This document shows, piece after piece, positions 1 to 8,504 of a DNA stretch of 49,748 nucleotides. Within the stretch, counting starts at the first letter, position 1. Each line of letters opens with the position of its first letter. Made by a program: the position numbers and the translations under genes. The notes under the pieces were generated by a model. That model did no database searches. It saw only the letters and a list, made by a program, of their open reading frames with translations, and was not told where the DNA came from. This stretch comes from Desulfobacteraceae bacterium (GTDB taxonomy: Bacteria > Desulfobacterota > Desulfobacteria > Desulfobacterales > Desulfosalsimonadaceae): positions 1-49,748 of the forward strand of contig QZJS01000083.1 of assembly GCA_003597945.1 (NCBI GenBank). Reading direction: 5' to 3'.

Positions 1-1284
1 CTGACCACCACGGCCGTCAAGAATGACGACGGCACCTACTCCATTACCGGCGCCAAGATTTTTATCTCCGGCGGCGATCATGATCTCTGCGATAATATCA
101 TTCATCCGGTCCTGGCCCGCATCGAAGGCGCGCCCGCCGGCACCAAGGGGATTTCCCTGTTCCTGGTACCCAAGTTCCGGGTCAATGCCGACGGCAGCCT
201 GGGCGAGTTTAATGACGTGGTCTGTACCGGCATTGAAGAAAAAATGGGAATTCACGGCAACTGCACCTGCTCGTTGACCCTGGGCGGCAAAGGCCAGTGC
301 ATCGGCACCCTGCTGGGGGAAGAAAACAAGGGCATGCGCGCCATGTTCCTGATGATGAACGAAGCCCGCCTGCTGGTCGGACTCCAGGGCTACACCTGCG
401 CATCATCCGCCTATCTGTACGCGGTAAATTATGCAAAGGAGCGGATTCAGGGGAAAAACCTGCTTCAGTTCATGGATCCCAACGCCCCGGGCGTGACCAT
501 TATCAATCATCCCGATGTCCGGCGGATGCTGCTCAACATGAAGGCCTACGTGGACGGCATGCGCAGCCTGCTTTATTTTGTCGCCTATTGCGAAGACCGG
601 GCCCTGACCACCGACGATGAGGCGGAAAAGGAAAAGTGGCACGGACTCATTGAAGTGTTGACGCCCATTGCCAAGGGGTATGTGACCGACCGGTCCTTTG
701 ACGTCTGCAGCCAGGCCATGCAGGTTTACGGCGGCTACGGCTACATCAAGGAATATCCCGTGGAACAGCTTCTCCGGGATTGCCGGATCACCATGATCTA
801 TGAAGGCACCAACGGCATCCAGGCCATGGACCTGCTGGGCCGTAAACTGGGCATGAAAAAAGGCAAGCCCATCATGGATCTGTTCGGTGAGATTCAGAAA
901 ACCGTGGCGTCGGCCAAACAGAAACCCGAACTGGCCGAGCTGGCCGGTGGGGTGGAAAAAGCCCTCAACAAGCTGGGTGAAGTCGGCATGCACATGGGTC
1001 AGACCGCCATGTCGGACAAAGTGCTTACCGCTTTTGCCAACGCCTATCCGTTCATGGAAGTGGCCGGCGACGTGGTCATGGCGTGGATGCTGCTCTGGCG
1101 CTCCGATATCGCCGCCGCCAAGCTGGCGGGAAATGGCAAAGATGCCGCCTTCTACAAGGGGCAGATCAAGGCATTGGATTATTTTGTCAACAGCGTGCTT
1201 CCCACCACCCAGGGCAAAATGAGAGCCATCCTGGGGGCCAGCGACGCCGTTGCGACCATTGAAGACGCCTCTTTCGGCGGTTGA
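1..1284 (+). CDS. Acyl-CoA dehydrogenase with C-terminal extension (5' end missing)
   Basis: The reading frame is open from base 1, so the N-terminus lies outside the window; 427 residues are visible. They start in the central beta domain (TGAKIFISGGDHD, then GISLFLVPKF). They continue through the helical C-terminal domain with VYGGYGYIKEYPVEQLLRD and the catalytic-base motif IYEGTNGIQ, whose Glu is present. A further roughly 170 residues match the extra C-terminal domain of the 600-residue acyl-CoA dehydrogenase subgroup. Family knowledge: FAD-dependent alpha,beta-desaturation of an acyl-CoA in the cytoplasm, with electrons passed to ETF. The downstream genes are an ETF oxidoreductase and etfBA, which fits that route. 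The acyl chain length cannot be told from the sequence. Confidence 0.93.
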   Translation: MTTTAVKNDDGTYSITGAKIFISGGDHDLCDNIIHPVLARIEGAPAGTKGISLFLVPKFRVNADGSLGEFNDVVCTGIEEKMGIHGNCTCSLTLGGKGQCIGTLLGEENKGMRAMFLMMNEARLLVGLQGYTCASSAYLYAVNYAKERIQGKNLLQFMDPNAPGVTIINHPDVRRMLLNMKAYVDGMRSLLYFVAYCEDRALTTDDEAEKEKWHGLIEVLTPIAKGYVTDRSFDVCSQAMQVYGGYGYIKEYPVEQLLRDCRITMIYEGTNGIQAMDLLGRKLGMKKGKPIMDLFGEIQKTVASAKQKPELAELAGGVEKALNKLGEVGMHMGQTAMSDKVLTAFANAYPFMEVAGDVVMAWMLLWRSDIAAAKLAGNGKDAAFYKGQIKALDYFVNSVLPTTQGKMRAILGASDAVATIEDASFGG

Positions 1285-1333
1285 TCCGCGACAAGCAGGG
1301 TATCAACCTGCTTTCCGGTAGATGACAGATACC

Positions 1334-1374
1334 GGCGAGGCGACGTCCGGCAAAATCGCGGGCGTCGTCTCGCC
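1334..1374. terminator. Hairpin downstream of the acyl-CoA dehydrogenase
   Basis: GGCGAGGCGACG (1334-1345) and CGTCGTCTCGCC (1363-1374) can pair over 12 positions with one G-U wobble around a 17-base loop. It sits 50 bases after the stop codon. There is no T-run after it, so intrinsic termination is uncertain; it may instead be a transcript-end stabiliser. Confidence 0.35.
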
Positions 1375-1470
1375 GCATCGATAATACCGGGCGCTTTTGA
1401 TCGTTTGGATAAACGGATTTTGTTAACGGGAGAAATAGAAGGGTTGCCTGAACACAATCCTTCTTCATAA

Positions 1471-1486
1471 ATGAATACTCATTCAT
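1471..1486. promoter_or_regulatory. Perfect palindrome ATGAAT-ACTC-ATTCAT, candidate TetR/FadR-type operator
   Basis: Six-base arms separated by four bases form a perfect inverted repeat in the 344-base gap before the EMO-type gene at 1629. TGAAT...ATTCA half-sites are typical of TetR-family fatty-acid-degradation regulators such as FadR of Bacillus. A role in controlling the EMO/ETF genes is inference; no regulator gene lies nearby. The rest of the gap holds no convincing gene. Confidence 0.45.
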
Positions 1487-1628
1487 TTGATGGATAAAAC
1501 GAATATCATCTGAATAAAACATGCCCCTGGCAACGCCGCCTTGACGCCGGCAACACGGAAGGGCAATTCAGGCTCCCGGAGCAACAGAATTCACGGACAG
1601 ATATTTAAAACCAAAAGGATAAACAAGA

Positions 1629-3662
1629 ATGGGAACCTTTCTGCTTTCAGTTTTTGCGTTGCTGGTGCCCGTGGCAGGCATTGCCTTATTCGTCTATATT
1701 GTTGCCAGACGATTGGCGCCCCTGTTCCGGGCGGCCCCTGATTTTCGATTCGATAATATCGGCAAGCGGCTTTTCGGGCTTTATGAATATCCCCATCACC
1801 GCATGCCCCGGCCAGGATACGAACTTTCCGGGTATATCCACATCACCACCATCATCTGCCTGGGTGTGCTGTCCCTGCAGGTAATCACTCTCCTGCTCCA
1901 GGGCATTTCTCCCTCATTCAGCCTGCCCTTCCTCGACAAGGGTCTCATTGCCGACGGGTACCGGATGATCTCGGATCTGGCGCTCACAGTTCTGCTGGGC
2001 GCGACCCTGCTGGCCCTTTACCGACGGGTGGTATTAAAACCGGAAAGATATGATGTCCCCGAACGTTACGGCAAAAACAAAACCTTTCCGGATGCGGTGC
2101 TTTCTTTGGGGTTGCTTGCGGGTCTGGCTGTTTTGGATATCGTCTATATTGCTTCCGGATGGCGCGTGGACGTGTATGCCGGCGCGGATACCCATATCTT
2201 GATCCCGTTTACCGGCACATGGATAACCGCTTCGGTTTTTAGTCTTTTTTCACCAACGGCCAACCAGGTCGTTCATGTCCTTTCTTTTATGCTGTTGATC
2301 GTCCTGATTTTCGGTTTTGTCTGCTACCTGCCCTTCGGCCGGTTCTTCCACCTGGTCACCGGACCGCCCAACGTGTTTTTCAAAAAAATCAAAAAAGGCT
2401 CGGTCAAACCGGTGAAATGGGGAATCACAGACGACAAGCTGGACGAATTGGAATCCTTTGGCGTGAAAAAATTCGAGGATTTCACCTGGAAGCATATGCT
2501 CGACTTTTATACCTGCACGGATTGCGGGCGATGCTCGGACAACTGCCCGGCCACCACCGTCGGCCGCCCGCTCTCTCCCCGTTTTATTTCCATCAAGGGT
2601 CGGAATTACGCATTTTCCCATTACCCGCTGAAAGGGTCGTTCATCCAGAATGAACCCCTGATGGGCGATGTTTTCCACGATGATGAAATCTGGTCCTGTA
2701 CCACCTGCGGGGCGTGCGAGGAAGAATGTCCGGTGACCATCGAATACATCGATAAAATCGTTGATCTCCGGCGCGGCATGGTGGATGACGGTAATGTACC
2801 CCAGTCCCTGCAAAAGCCGCTGAGCGCCATTGAAAAACGCGGCAACCCCTGGGGCAAAATGGAGAAAAAACGCGGCGAGTGGACAAAGGACCTGCCCGAA
2901 GACTGCAGCGTGAAGCTGTTCGAGGCTGGCGATACGGCCGAAACCCTCTATTTTGTGGACAGTATCACGTCCTATGACGACCGCATGATCAGCATCGCCA
3001 AGGCAACGGCGAAACTGCTGTGTGCCGGCGGCGCGGATTTCGGAATCCTCGGCAAGGACGAAAAGGATTCCGGAAACGAGGTCCGGCGGTTCGGTGAGGA
3101 GATGCTTTTCCAGGATCTTAAGAACCACAACACTGAGATGATCCTGGAATCCGGCGTCAAACAGATCGTAACCGCCGACCCGCATGCCCTTAATACCCTA
3201 AAAAACGACTATGCCGGCCTGCCGCCCGTGGAACACATCAGTCAGTTCCTGGCCCGCAAGATCAAAAACGGCGACATCAGCTTAAAATCGGTGGAAAAAC
3301 CAGAAGCCGTCTATACTTATCACGATCCCTGCTATCTGGGCCGTCACAATGAAATCTATGACGCCCCCCGGGATGTGCTGGACGCCATCCCTGGCCTGCG
3401 CCGGGTGGAAATGGCAAAATCGAGGGATCGTTCTTTCTGCTGCAGCGGCGGCGGATTGATGCTGTTTTATGAACCCGAGGAAGAAGAACGCATGGGCGTA
3501 CTGAGGGTCAAAATGGCGGCCGAGGCCGGGGCCACGGTAATGGTAACCGCCTGCCCCTTCTGCCTGGTCAACATGGAAGACGCCATCAAGATCGCCGGCC
3601 TGGAAGGCAAGCTGGAAGCTATTGATCTGGCGGAGCTTGTTGAACGGCATTTGGACAAATAG
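1629..3662 (+). CDS. ETF:menaquinone oxidoreductase-like membrane iron-sulfur protein (FadF/EMO, HdrD-related)
   Basis: This 677-residue protein has an N-terminal membrane domain of about five or six helices (residues 1-240). A cytosolic part follows, with two ferredoxin-type clusters (CTDCGRCSDNCP from residue 296, CTTCGACEEECP from residue 357) and two HdrD-like CCG domains. The second CCG domain is complete (DPCYLGRHN, FCCSGGG at about 604, ACPFC). The first has lost its cysteines: it reads VDSITSYDD near 444, KDSGNE near 480 and ADPHALNT near 516. Family knowledge: such proteins take electrons from reduced ETF to the quinone pool, or run in reverse. Position beside acyl-CoA dehydrogenase and etfBA supports this. 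The ATG at 1629 follows AAAAGGA at 1613-1619. Confidence 0.88.
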   Translation: MGTFLLSVFALLVPVAGIALFVYIVARRLAPLFRAAPDFRFDNIGKRLFGLYEYPHHRMPRPGYELSGYIHITTIICLGVLSLQVITLLLQGISPSFSLPFLDKGLIADGYRMISDLALTVLLGATLLALYRRVVLKPERYDVPERYGKNKTFPDAVLSLGLLAGLAVLDIVYIASGWRVDVYAGADTHILIPFTGTWITASVFSLFSPTANQVVHVLSFMLLIVLIFGFVCYLPFGRFFHLVTGPPNVFFKKIKKGSVKPVKWGITDDKLDELESFGVKKFEDFTWKHMLDFYTCTDCGRCSDNCPATTVGRPLSPRFISIKGRNYAFSHYPLKGSFIQNEPLMGDVFHDDEIWSCTTCGACEEECPVTIEYIDKIVDLRRGMVDDGNVPQSLQKPLSAIEKRGNPWGKMEKKRGEWTKDLPEDCSVKLFEAGDTAETLYFVDSITSYDDRMISIAKATAKLLCAGGADFGILGKDEKDSGNEVRRFGEEMLFQDLKNHNTEMILESGVKQIVTADPHALNTLKNDYAGLPPVEHISQFLARKIKNGDISLKSVEKPEAVYTYHDPCYLGRHNEIYDAPRDVLDAIPGLRRVEMAKSRDRSFCCSGGGLMLFYEPEEEERMGVLRVKMAAEAGATVMVTACPFCLVNMEDAIKIAGLEGKLEAIDLAELVERHLDK

Positions 3663-3750
3663 GCGTTGATTATATTTTTGGGATAGCGGTTGCGCGAGAT
3701 GGCAATCACACCGGATAATTTGTGACCATTAATTCAACTGGGAGGCAAAA

Positions 3751-4542
3751 ATGGAAATTTTGGTATGTGTCAAAAGAGTTCCCGATACGGCTGAGAATGA
3801 AATATCAGTCAGCAGCGCCGGCAACGATATCGAGCGCGGCGATCTGGTCTATTCGGTCAACGAATGGGATAATTACGCTGTTGAAGAAGCGATCCAGATC
3901 GTGGATCGGGTGGGCGGCAATGTAACCGTTGTGGCCGTAGGCGACGACGAATCCGAGGAAATACTGCGCCGGGAAATGGCCATGGGCGCCAATGACGGCC
4001 TGCTGCTCAAGGACGGCGCCTTTGACGGATCCGACGGAAAAGGGACCGCGTCCATATTGAAGGCTGCCGTGGGAAAAGGGAAATATGACCTGATCCTCAC
4101 CGGCGCCCAGGCGGAAGCCGGCGCGGCCCAGGTCGGCGGCATGCTCGCGGCCATGCTCGACTATCCGTATGCATCGCTGGTCAACAAAGTCGAAGTCATT
4201 GACGACAAGAAACTCAAGGTCGGCCGGGAAATCGAGGGCGGCAACCAGGAAATCAACGAGATCGAACTGCCTTGCGTGCTGTCCATTCAGACCGGCATCA
4301 ATGAGCCCCGCTACGTAGGCATCCGGGGCATCCGGAAGGTTGCTTCCGTGGAAATCCCCGTCATGGGCGCCTCTGATCTGGGACTCGGCGCGGACAGCGT
4401 CGGCGCGGCAGGGGCAAAGGTCAAGCGGGTCGATTATTTTGTTCCGGAAATGGGTGCGGGCGCCGAAATGCTGGAAGGCAGCACCGAAGAGATCATTGAC
4501 AAGCTGGTTGAACTCTTAAAGGCCAAAGGAGGGCTCAAATAA
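3751..4542 (+). CDS. etfB: Electron transfer flavoprotein subunit beta
   Basis: 263 residues, the usual EtfB length, opening with MEILVCVKRVPDT and carrying the EtfB middle region (LTGAQAEAGAAQVGGMLA, then a GREIEGGNQEI segment and PCVLSIQTGINEPRY). It forms the cytoplasmic heterodimer with EtfA that accepts electrons from acyl-CoA dehydrogenases. A GGGAGG-type ribosome site (ctgggaggcaaaa) precedes the ATG. Its stop overlaps the etfA start by one base (TAATG at 4540-4544), implying translational coupling. The gene lies 88 bases after the EMO-type oxidoreductase, on the same strand. Confidence 0.96.
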   Translation: MEILVCVKRVPDTAENEISVSSAGNDIERGDLVYSVNEWDNYAVEEAIQIVDRVGGNVTVVAVGDDESEEILRREMAMGANDGLLLKDGAFDGSDGKGTASILKAAVGKGKYDLILTGAQAEAGAAQVGGMLAAMLDYPYASLVNKVEVIDDKKLKVGREIEGGNQEINEIELPCVLSIQTGINEPRYVGIRGIRKVASVEIPVMGASDLGLGADSVGAAGAKVKRVDYFVPEMGAGAEMLEGSTEEIIDKLVELLKAKGGLK

Positions 4543-5507
4543 TGGCGCAAGTATTCGCATATATCACACACAAGGGCGGCGCAGCCGATGATTCGGCTCT
4601 GGAACTGGCGGCTGCGGCCAAAAAACTGGGCGCCGATGCCGTAACGGCAGTGGTTACCGGAACCGGCGGCGAACTTGACGCCGTCTGCAAGGACATGGCT
4701 GCTTCCTACAAAGAAGTCTGGAAAATCGACAATGCGGCCATGGCCTATCCCAATGCCGAAGTGGTGCGCAAGGCTTTGGTTAATGTATTGCCGGGCGATT
4801 GCCTGCTGCTGCTTCCCCATGACACCTTCGGCATCGACCTGGGACCCGGTCTTTCCATTAAAATGAATTCGGCCTATGTATCCGATGTCGTCGCTATCGA
4901 CGGCCTTGAAGGCGCCACCCTTAAAGTCGTGCGGCAGGAATTCGGCGGCGCGGCCAGCACCCACATGACCGTGGACACGGGTGCCGGCGCTGTTGTCACC
5001 CTTCGGCCGGGTTCTTTCGCGGCGGATGAAAGCAAGTCCGCGGGCGGCCAGGTGGTGGATAAATCCGGTGACGCCGGCGATCTGACGGCCAAACGCAAAT
5101 ATCTTGAAACCGTTGCCGCCGAAGTCGGCGATGTGGACATCACCAAGTCCGACGTGCTGGTTTCCGTGGGACGCGGCATCGAGGATCAGGACAACCTCCA
5201 GATCGTTTTCGACCTGGCCGAAGCCATGAAAGCCGATGTCTCCTGCTCACGGCCCATCGTGGACGCCAAATGGCTGGAAAAATCGCGACAGGTGGGCACC
5301 TCCGGCCTGACCGTCAAACCCAAGGTCTACATGGCCATGGGGATCAGCGGCGCATTCCAGCATGTGGGCGGCATCAAAGGCAATCCTTTTATCATCGCCA
5401 TCAATAAGAATCCCAAGGCCCCCATCTTCCAGGTGGCCGACGTGGGAATCGAAGCCAATATCCTGGAATTCATCCCCGAGCTGACGGAAAAAATCAAGAG
5501 TCTATAG
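4542..5507 (+). CDS. etfA: Electron transfer flavoprotein subunit alpha
   Basis: 321 residues, typical for EtfA. The N-terminal half is the ETF Rossmann-like domain. The C-terminal half is the FAD-binding domain, recognisable from VSVGRGIEDQDN, CSRPIVDAKW, YMAMGISGAFQHVGGIK and IIAINKNPKAPIFQVADVG. With EtfB it carries electrons from acyl-CoA dehydrogenases to the membrane iron-sulfur oxidoreductase encoded just upstream. The start codon overlaps the etfB stop. A strong terminator follows 29 bases after the stop, so this is the end of the transcription unit. Confidence 0.96.
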   Translation: MAQVFAYITHKGGAADDSALELAAAAKKLGADAVTAVVTGTGGELDAVCKDMAASYKEVWKIDNAAMAYPNAEVVRKALVNVLPGDCLLLLPHDTFGIDLGPGLSIKMNSAYVSDVVAIDGLEGATLKVVRQEFGGAASTHMTVDTGAGAVVTLRPGSFAADESKSAGGQVVDKSGDAGDLTAKRKYLETVAAEVGDVDITKSDVLVSVGRGIEDQDNLQIVFDLAEAMKADVSCSRPIVDAKWLEKSRQVGTSGLTVKPKVYMAMGISGAFQHVGGIKGNPFIIAINKNPKAPIFQVADVGIEANILEFIPELTEKIKSL

Positions 5508-5535
5508 TTTTTCATTTTTCATAATCCTCCAAAAC

Positions 5536-5578
5536 AGCAAAACCCCGGCATCGATGATCTCGATGCCGGGGTTTTGCT
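5536..5578. terminator. Bidirectional intrinsic terminator between etfA and ahcY
   Basis: A perfect 19-bp stem (5536-5554 with 5560-5578) closes a five-base loop. The stem core is ACCCCGGCATCGA, and it is flanked by A-rich and T-rich bases on the two sides (AGCAAAA... and ...TTTTGCT). It therefore can act on both converging genes, etfA from the left and ahcY from the right. Confidence 0.9.
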
Positions 5579-5596
5579 CTTCAGGTCTGATTCTGA

Positions 5597-6859
5597 TTAA
5601 GTGCCTTCCTGCCAGGAATCCAAATAGTGCCGCTGTTCAGGGGTGAGCGTATCGATTTCAATTCCCATGGCTGTAAGTTGCAGAATGGCAATATCATTAT
5701 CGATTTCCGGCGGAAGCTGGATTACGACCGGGGCCATTTTCCCCTTGTTTTTCACGCCGTATTCGCAGGCCAGGGCCTGGCCGCAGAACGAGGTGGACAT
5801 GACCTCGCTGGGATGACCTTCGGCGGCCGCCAGATTAACCAGCCTTCCCTGTCCCAGCACAAAAATTTTCTTGCCGTCCAGGATATATTCCTCCATGAAA
5901 GGCCGCACCTGTTTGTAACCATTGGCAGCCTTGCGCAGGGCATTGAGCTGGATTTCAATGTCAAAATGCCCTGAGTTGGCCAGGATGGCCCCTGATTTCA
6001 TTTTTTTCATGTGATCCAGAGACAGGATATGCTTGTTGCCGGTTACGGTGCAGAACAGATCGCCGATTTGCACGGCATCGGCCAGTTTCATGACCCTAAA
6101 CCCGTCGTAGGCGGCCTGGAGCGCCCGGAACGGATCCACTTCGACAACCACCACGTTGGAACCCATGCCCCGGGCCCGGTGAGCCACGCCCTTGCCGCAG
6201 GAACCATATCCGCAGACCACAAATATTTTCCCGGCATAAAGCAGGTTGGTGGCCCGCAGGATGCCGTCGATGGAGGATTGGCCCGTGCCGTAATAATTAT
6301 CCACCAGATGTTTGGTCTGGTTGTCGTTAACCGCGATCATGGGATATTTCAAAGCATTATCTTTTTCCATGGCCTTGAGCCGGATGATGCCGGTAGTGGT
6401 TTCCTCGCACCCGCAGATGATATCGGGAATCAGGCGGGCGTGGTTCTTGTGGATTTCCGATACCAAATCGCACCCGTCGTCAATGGTGATATGAGGTTTT
6501 TCCGCGATGATCCGGTTGATGTAGCGATAATAATCTTCCTTGGTTTCACCCTTGTACGCCCAGACCTTCACCCCTTCCTCGGCCAGGGCCGCGGCCACGT
6601 CATCCTGGGTGGACAGAGGATTGCACCCCGTAATGGCCACTTCCGCGCCGCCCGCAATAAGGGTCCGCACCAGTATACCGGTTTCCTTGGTGACATGCAG
6701 GGCCAGCCCGATACGGATGCCTGCGAGGGGTTTTTCCCGTTCAAATCTTTTTTTAACTTCCAGAAGGGCTCCCATGTTGAATTCCGCCAGTTCCATGTTG
6801 TTGCGGCCCTGGCCGGCCTGGGACAGATCCTTGACTTCATAGGTATTTCCTGTATCCAT
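5597..6859 (-). CDS. ahcY: Adenosylhomocysteinase (S-adenosyl-L-homocysteine hydrolase)
   Basis: 420 residues, the shorter bacterial/archaeal form. It carries the active-site stretches DDGCDLVSEIHKNH, CEETTTGIIRLKAMEKD and NDNQTKHLVDNYYGTGQS. The NAD-binding GYGSCGKGVAHRARGMG follows, then NSGHFDIEI. It splits S-adenosylhomocysteine to adenosine and homocysteine in the cytoplasm, clearing the product of SAM-dependent methyltransferases. The ATG at 6859 is preceded (minus strand) by AAGGAG eight bases away. I looked upstream for a SAH or SAM riboswitch and saw none. It is convergent with etfA across a shared terminator and not obviously linked to its neighbours. Confidence 0.97.
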   Translation of the reverse strand: MDTGNTYEVKDLSQAGQGRNNMELAEFNMGALLEVKKRFEREKPLAGIRIGLALHVTKETGILVRTLIAGGAEVAITGCNPLSTQDDVAAALAEEGVKVWAYKGETKEDYYRYINRIIAEKPHITIDDGCDLVSEIHKNHARLIPDIICGCEETTTGIIRLKAMEKDNALKYPMIAVNDNQTKHLVDNYYGTGQSSIDGILRATNLLYAGKIFVVCGYGSCGKGVAHRARGMGSNVVVVEVDPFRALQAAYDGFRVMKLADAVQIGDLFCTVTGNKHILSLDHMKKMKSGAILANSGHFDIEIQLNALRKAANGYKQVRPFMEEYILDGKKIFVLGQGRLVNLAAAEGHPSEVMSTSFCGQALACEYGVKNKGKMAPVVIQLPPEIDNDIAILQLTAMGIEIDTLTPEQRHYLDSWQEGT

Positions 6860-7256
6860 GTGTTCTCCTTGTGGGTTTCAGCGTTGATCTAAAACAACAT
6901 TATCTTTCAGAATATATTGATATTTTCACAATTTGTGTGCATCTTATAGAAAATATGGGATAGCGGGTCAAGGAAAAAGTCAGACGGGGCCGATGGGCAA
7001 CGGCGGCGACATGAAAACTGGACGAAAAAACTTGATGTGCCTGATTCCGGTATTATAATTGCGAAAGCTGACGGTGCTTTAGAAAGTCCGATTTTGCTTG
7101 CTTTGGGGGTCTTTTCAGGGGATGCTTGATCGCAACGGCAAAATGACTTATTACACTGCCGCTGATTTGATGAAAATGCGAACCGGGTTGTGAATCAAAG
7201 GCCTGCTGCAGCCCATGCCCAGCATACGGGCTTATAAAATATATGAGGTTTTATTG
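6860..7256. other. Divergent intergenic region between ahcY and the PHP-domain gene
   Basis: 397 bases without a supportable gene. It must hold the ahcY promoter (minus) and that of the gene at 7257 (plus). A small perfect inverted repeat, CACAA-T-TTGTG at 6927-6937, lies about 70 bases upstream of ahcY and could be an operator. No riboswitch or RNA gene was recognised. Confidence 0.5.
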
Positions 7257-8156
7257 ATGAATCCAAATTACCGCGTCCAGTTTGAGCGGCCCGAACTGGC
7301 CGTACTTACACGTCACTATACGGTCGTGGACATGCATTTCCACTCCCGGTATTCGGACGGATTTAATTATATCCAGAGCATCGCGGCCCGGGCCAGAAAA
7401 CTCGGCATCGGCGTGGCGATTACGGATCACAATGCCGTCCAGGGGGCCGTCAATATCGACCGGTATAAGGATATATTGTCCATCCCGGGCATCGAGGTCA
7501 CCTCGGCCGAAGGCGCGCATATCCTGGTCTATTTCTATGATATCGAAAGCCTTGTCGATTTTTATGAAACCAGCGTCAAACCATATATGGGCAAAGATAT
7601 CATGGCATCCACTTCCCTTGCCATGGAAGCTGTCATCGACCGGGCCAGGTCGTATCGTTCACTTGTGGTTTTCCCTCATCCCCATTGCGCCGTCTACACC
7701 GGCATCTGCAATCCCATGTTTTCCGAAACCCGCCAGGCCAATCTTTTAGGCAGAGCCGACGGTATTGAAGTGATCAACGCGGGGAATCTGAAGCGGTGGA
7801 ACATGAAATGCGCCTTGCTGGGATTTAACCTGGGAAAAACCATGACCGCCGGCTCAGATGGTCACAATCTGTTTCAGCTGGGCAAGGCCGTCACCTATGC
7901 CGACCCCGCGCCGGACCGGGCCGCTTTCCTGGATGCGGTGGCGGCCGGTCGCAATGGCGTGATCGGAAAGGAAACCCACCTGCTGCAAAAAGGGATCAGC
8001 AATGGTTACAAACTGGGCGCCACGATCCGGAACTCTCCCCACATGATCGAAAAAAATGTTCGTTTCAGCTACACGGTGATAAATTCCAAATCACGGCAGG
8101 TCCGGGATTCGGTACAGCGGAAAATTATCGACCGGTTTCGGAAAAAAGCCGGGTGA
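7257..8156 (+). CDS. PHP-domain metal-dependent phosphoesterase-like protein
   Basis: 299 residues from the ATG at 7257, which has GAGG eight bases upstream; an in-frame ATG at 7215 lacks a ribosome site. PHP metal-binding motifs appear in order: DMHFHSRYSDG, ITDHN, GIEVTSAEGAHILVY, FPHPH, EVINAGN and AGSDGHNLFQLG. Members of this family hydrolyse phosphoesters with two or three metal ions, but many stand-alone PHP proteins have no assigned substrate. The C-terminal 60 residues are basic and lack a recognised domain. The gene stands alone, with non-coding DNA on both sides. No specific substrate can be given. Confidence 0.8.
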   Translation: MNPNYRVQFERPELAVLTRHYTVVDMHFHSRYSDGFNYIQSIAARARKLGIGVAITDHNAVQGAVNIDRYKDILSIPGIEVTSAEGAHILVYFYDIESLVDFYETSVKPYMGKDIMASTSLAMEAVIDRARSYRSLVVFPHPHCAVYTGICNPMFSETRQANLLGRADGIEVINAGNLKRWNMKCALLGFNLGKTMTAGSDGHNLFQLGKAVTYADPAPDRAAFLDAVAAGRNGVIGKETHLLQKGISNGYKLGATIRNSPHMIEKNVRFSYTVINSKSRQVRDSVQRKIIDRFRKKAG

Positions 8157-8504
8157 TAGGGACTGAACGACCTTTCACTATTAAGCCGCCATTTCCGATA
8201 GTATCTAAAAATTAATCATTATTTAAACAAATTAAGTAAAATTTAGGTTTAAGAGAAGTTATTAACTTCTGGCTTCATAGACCTGATGGTCGACAACGAC
8301 ATGACCCACAAAAGCCGTGATTCAACTGCGGACATGGAACGGAAGTGGGGTGTTGTAAAAGAGGCTTTCTGATCCTGTCTTTTTGTGCGCTGCAAAAATT
8401 TTGTCTTGACATCCACGGCATCCGCCTTAAAATATTGATATATTCGACGACTTATTTTTTCATAGATTTGACCAACACGCAATATTATGTAAAGGAGCAA
8501 CATC
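8157..8504. other. Intergenic region before phaZ
   Basis: 348 bases without a convincing gene. Its right part holds the promoter listed at 8406-8433. The minus-strand open frame here has no ribosome site or recognisable domain and I regard it as chance. Confidence 0.5.
8406..8433 (+). promoter_or_regulatory. Predicted sigma-70 promoter of phaZ
   Basis: TTGACA at 8406-8411, a 16-base spacer and TAAAAT at 8428-8433, about 70 bases upstream of the phaZ start. Both hexamers are close to consensus. Confidence 0.6.

Noticed and set aside
1282-1284. TGA stop of the first acyl-CoA dehydrogenase as a recoding site
   Set aside because: The protein is complete at this point and no domain continues in frame.
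6011-6892. 293-residue plus-strand open frame opposite ahcY
   Set aside because: Shadow of a highly conserved gene on the minus strand.
6860-7000. Possible SAH or SAM riboswitch before ahcY
   Set aside because: No conserved riboswitch core or suitable stems could be recognised.
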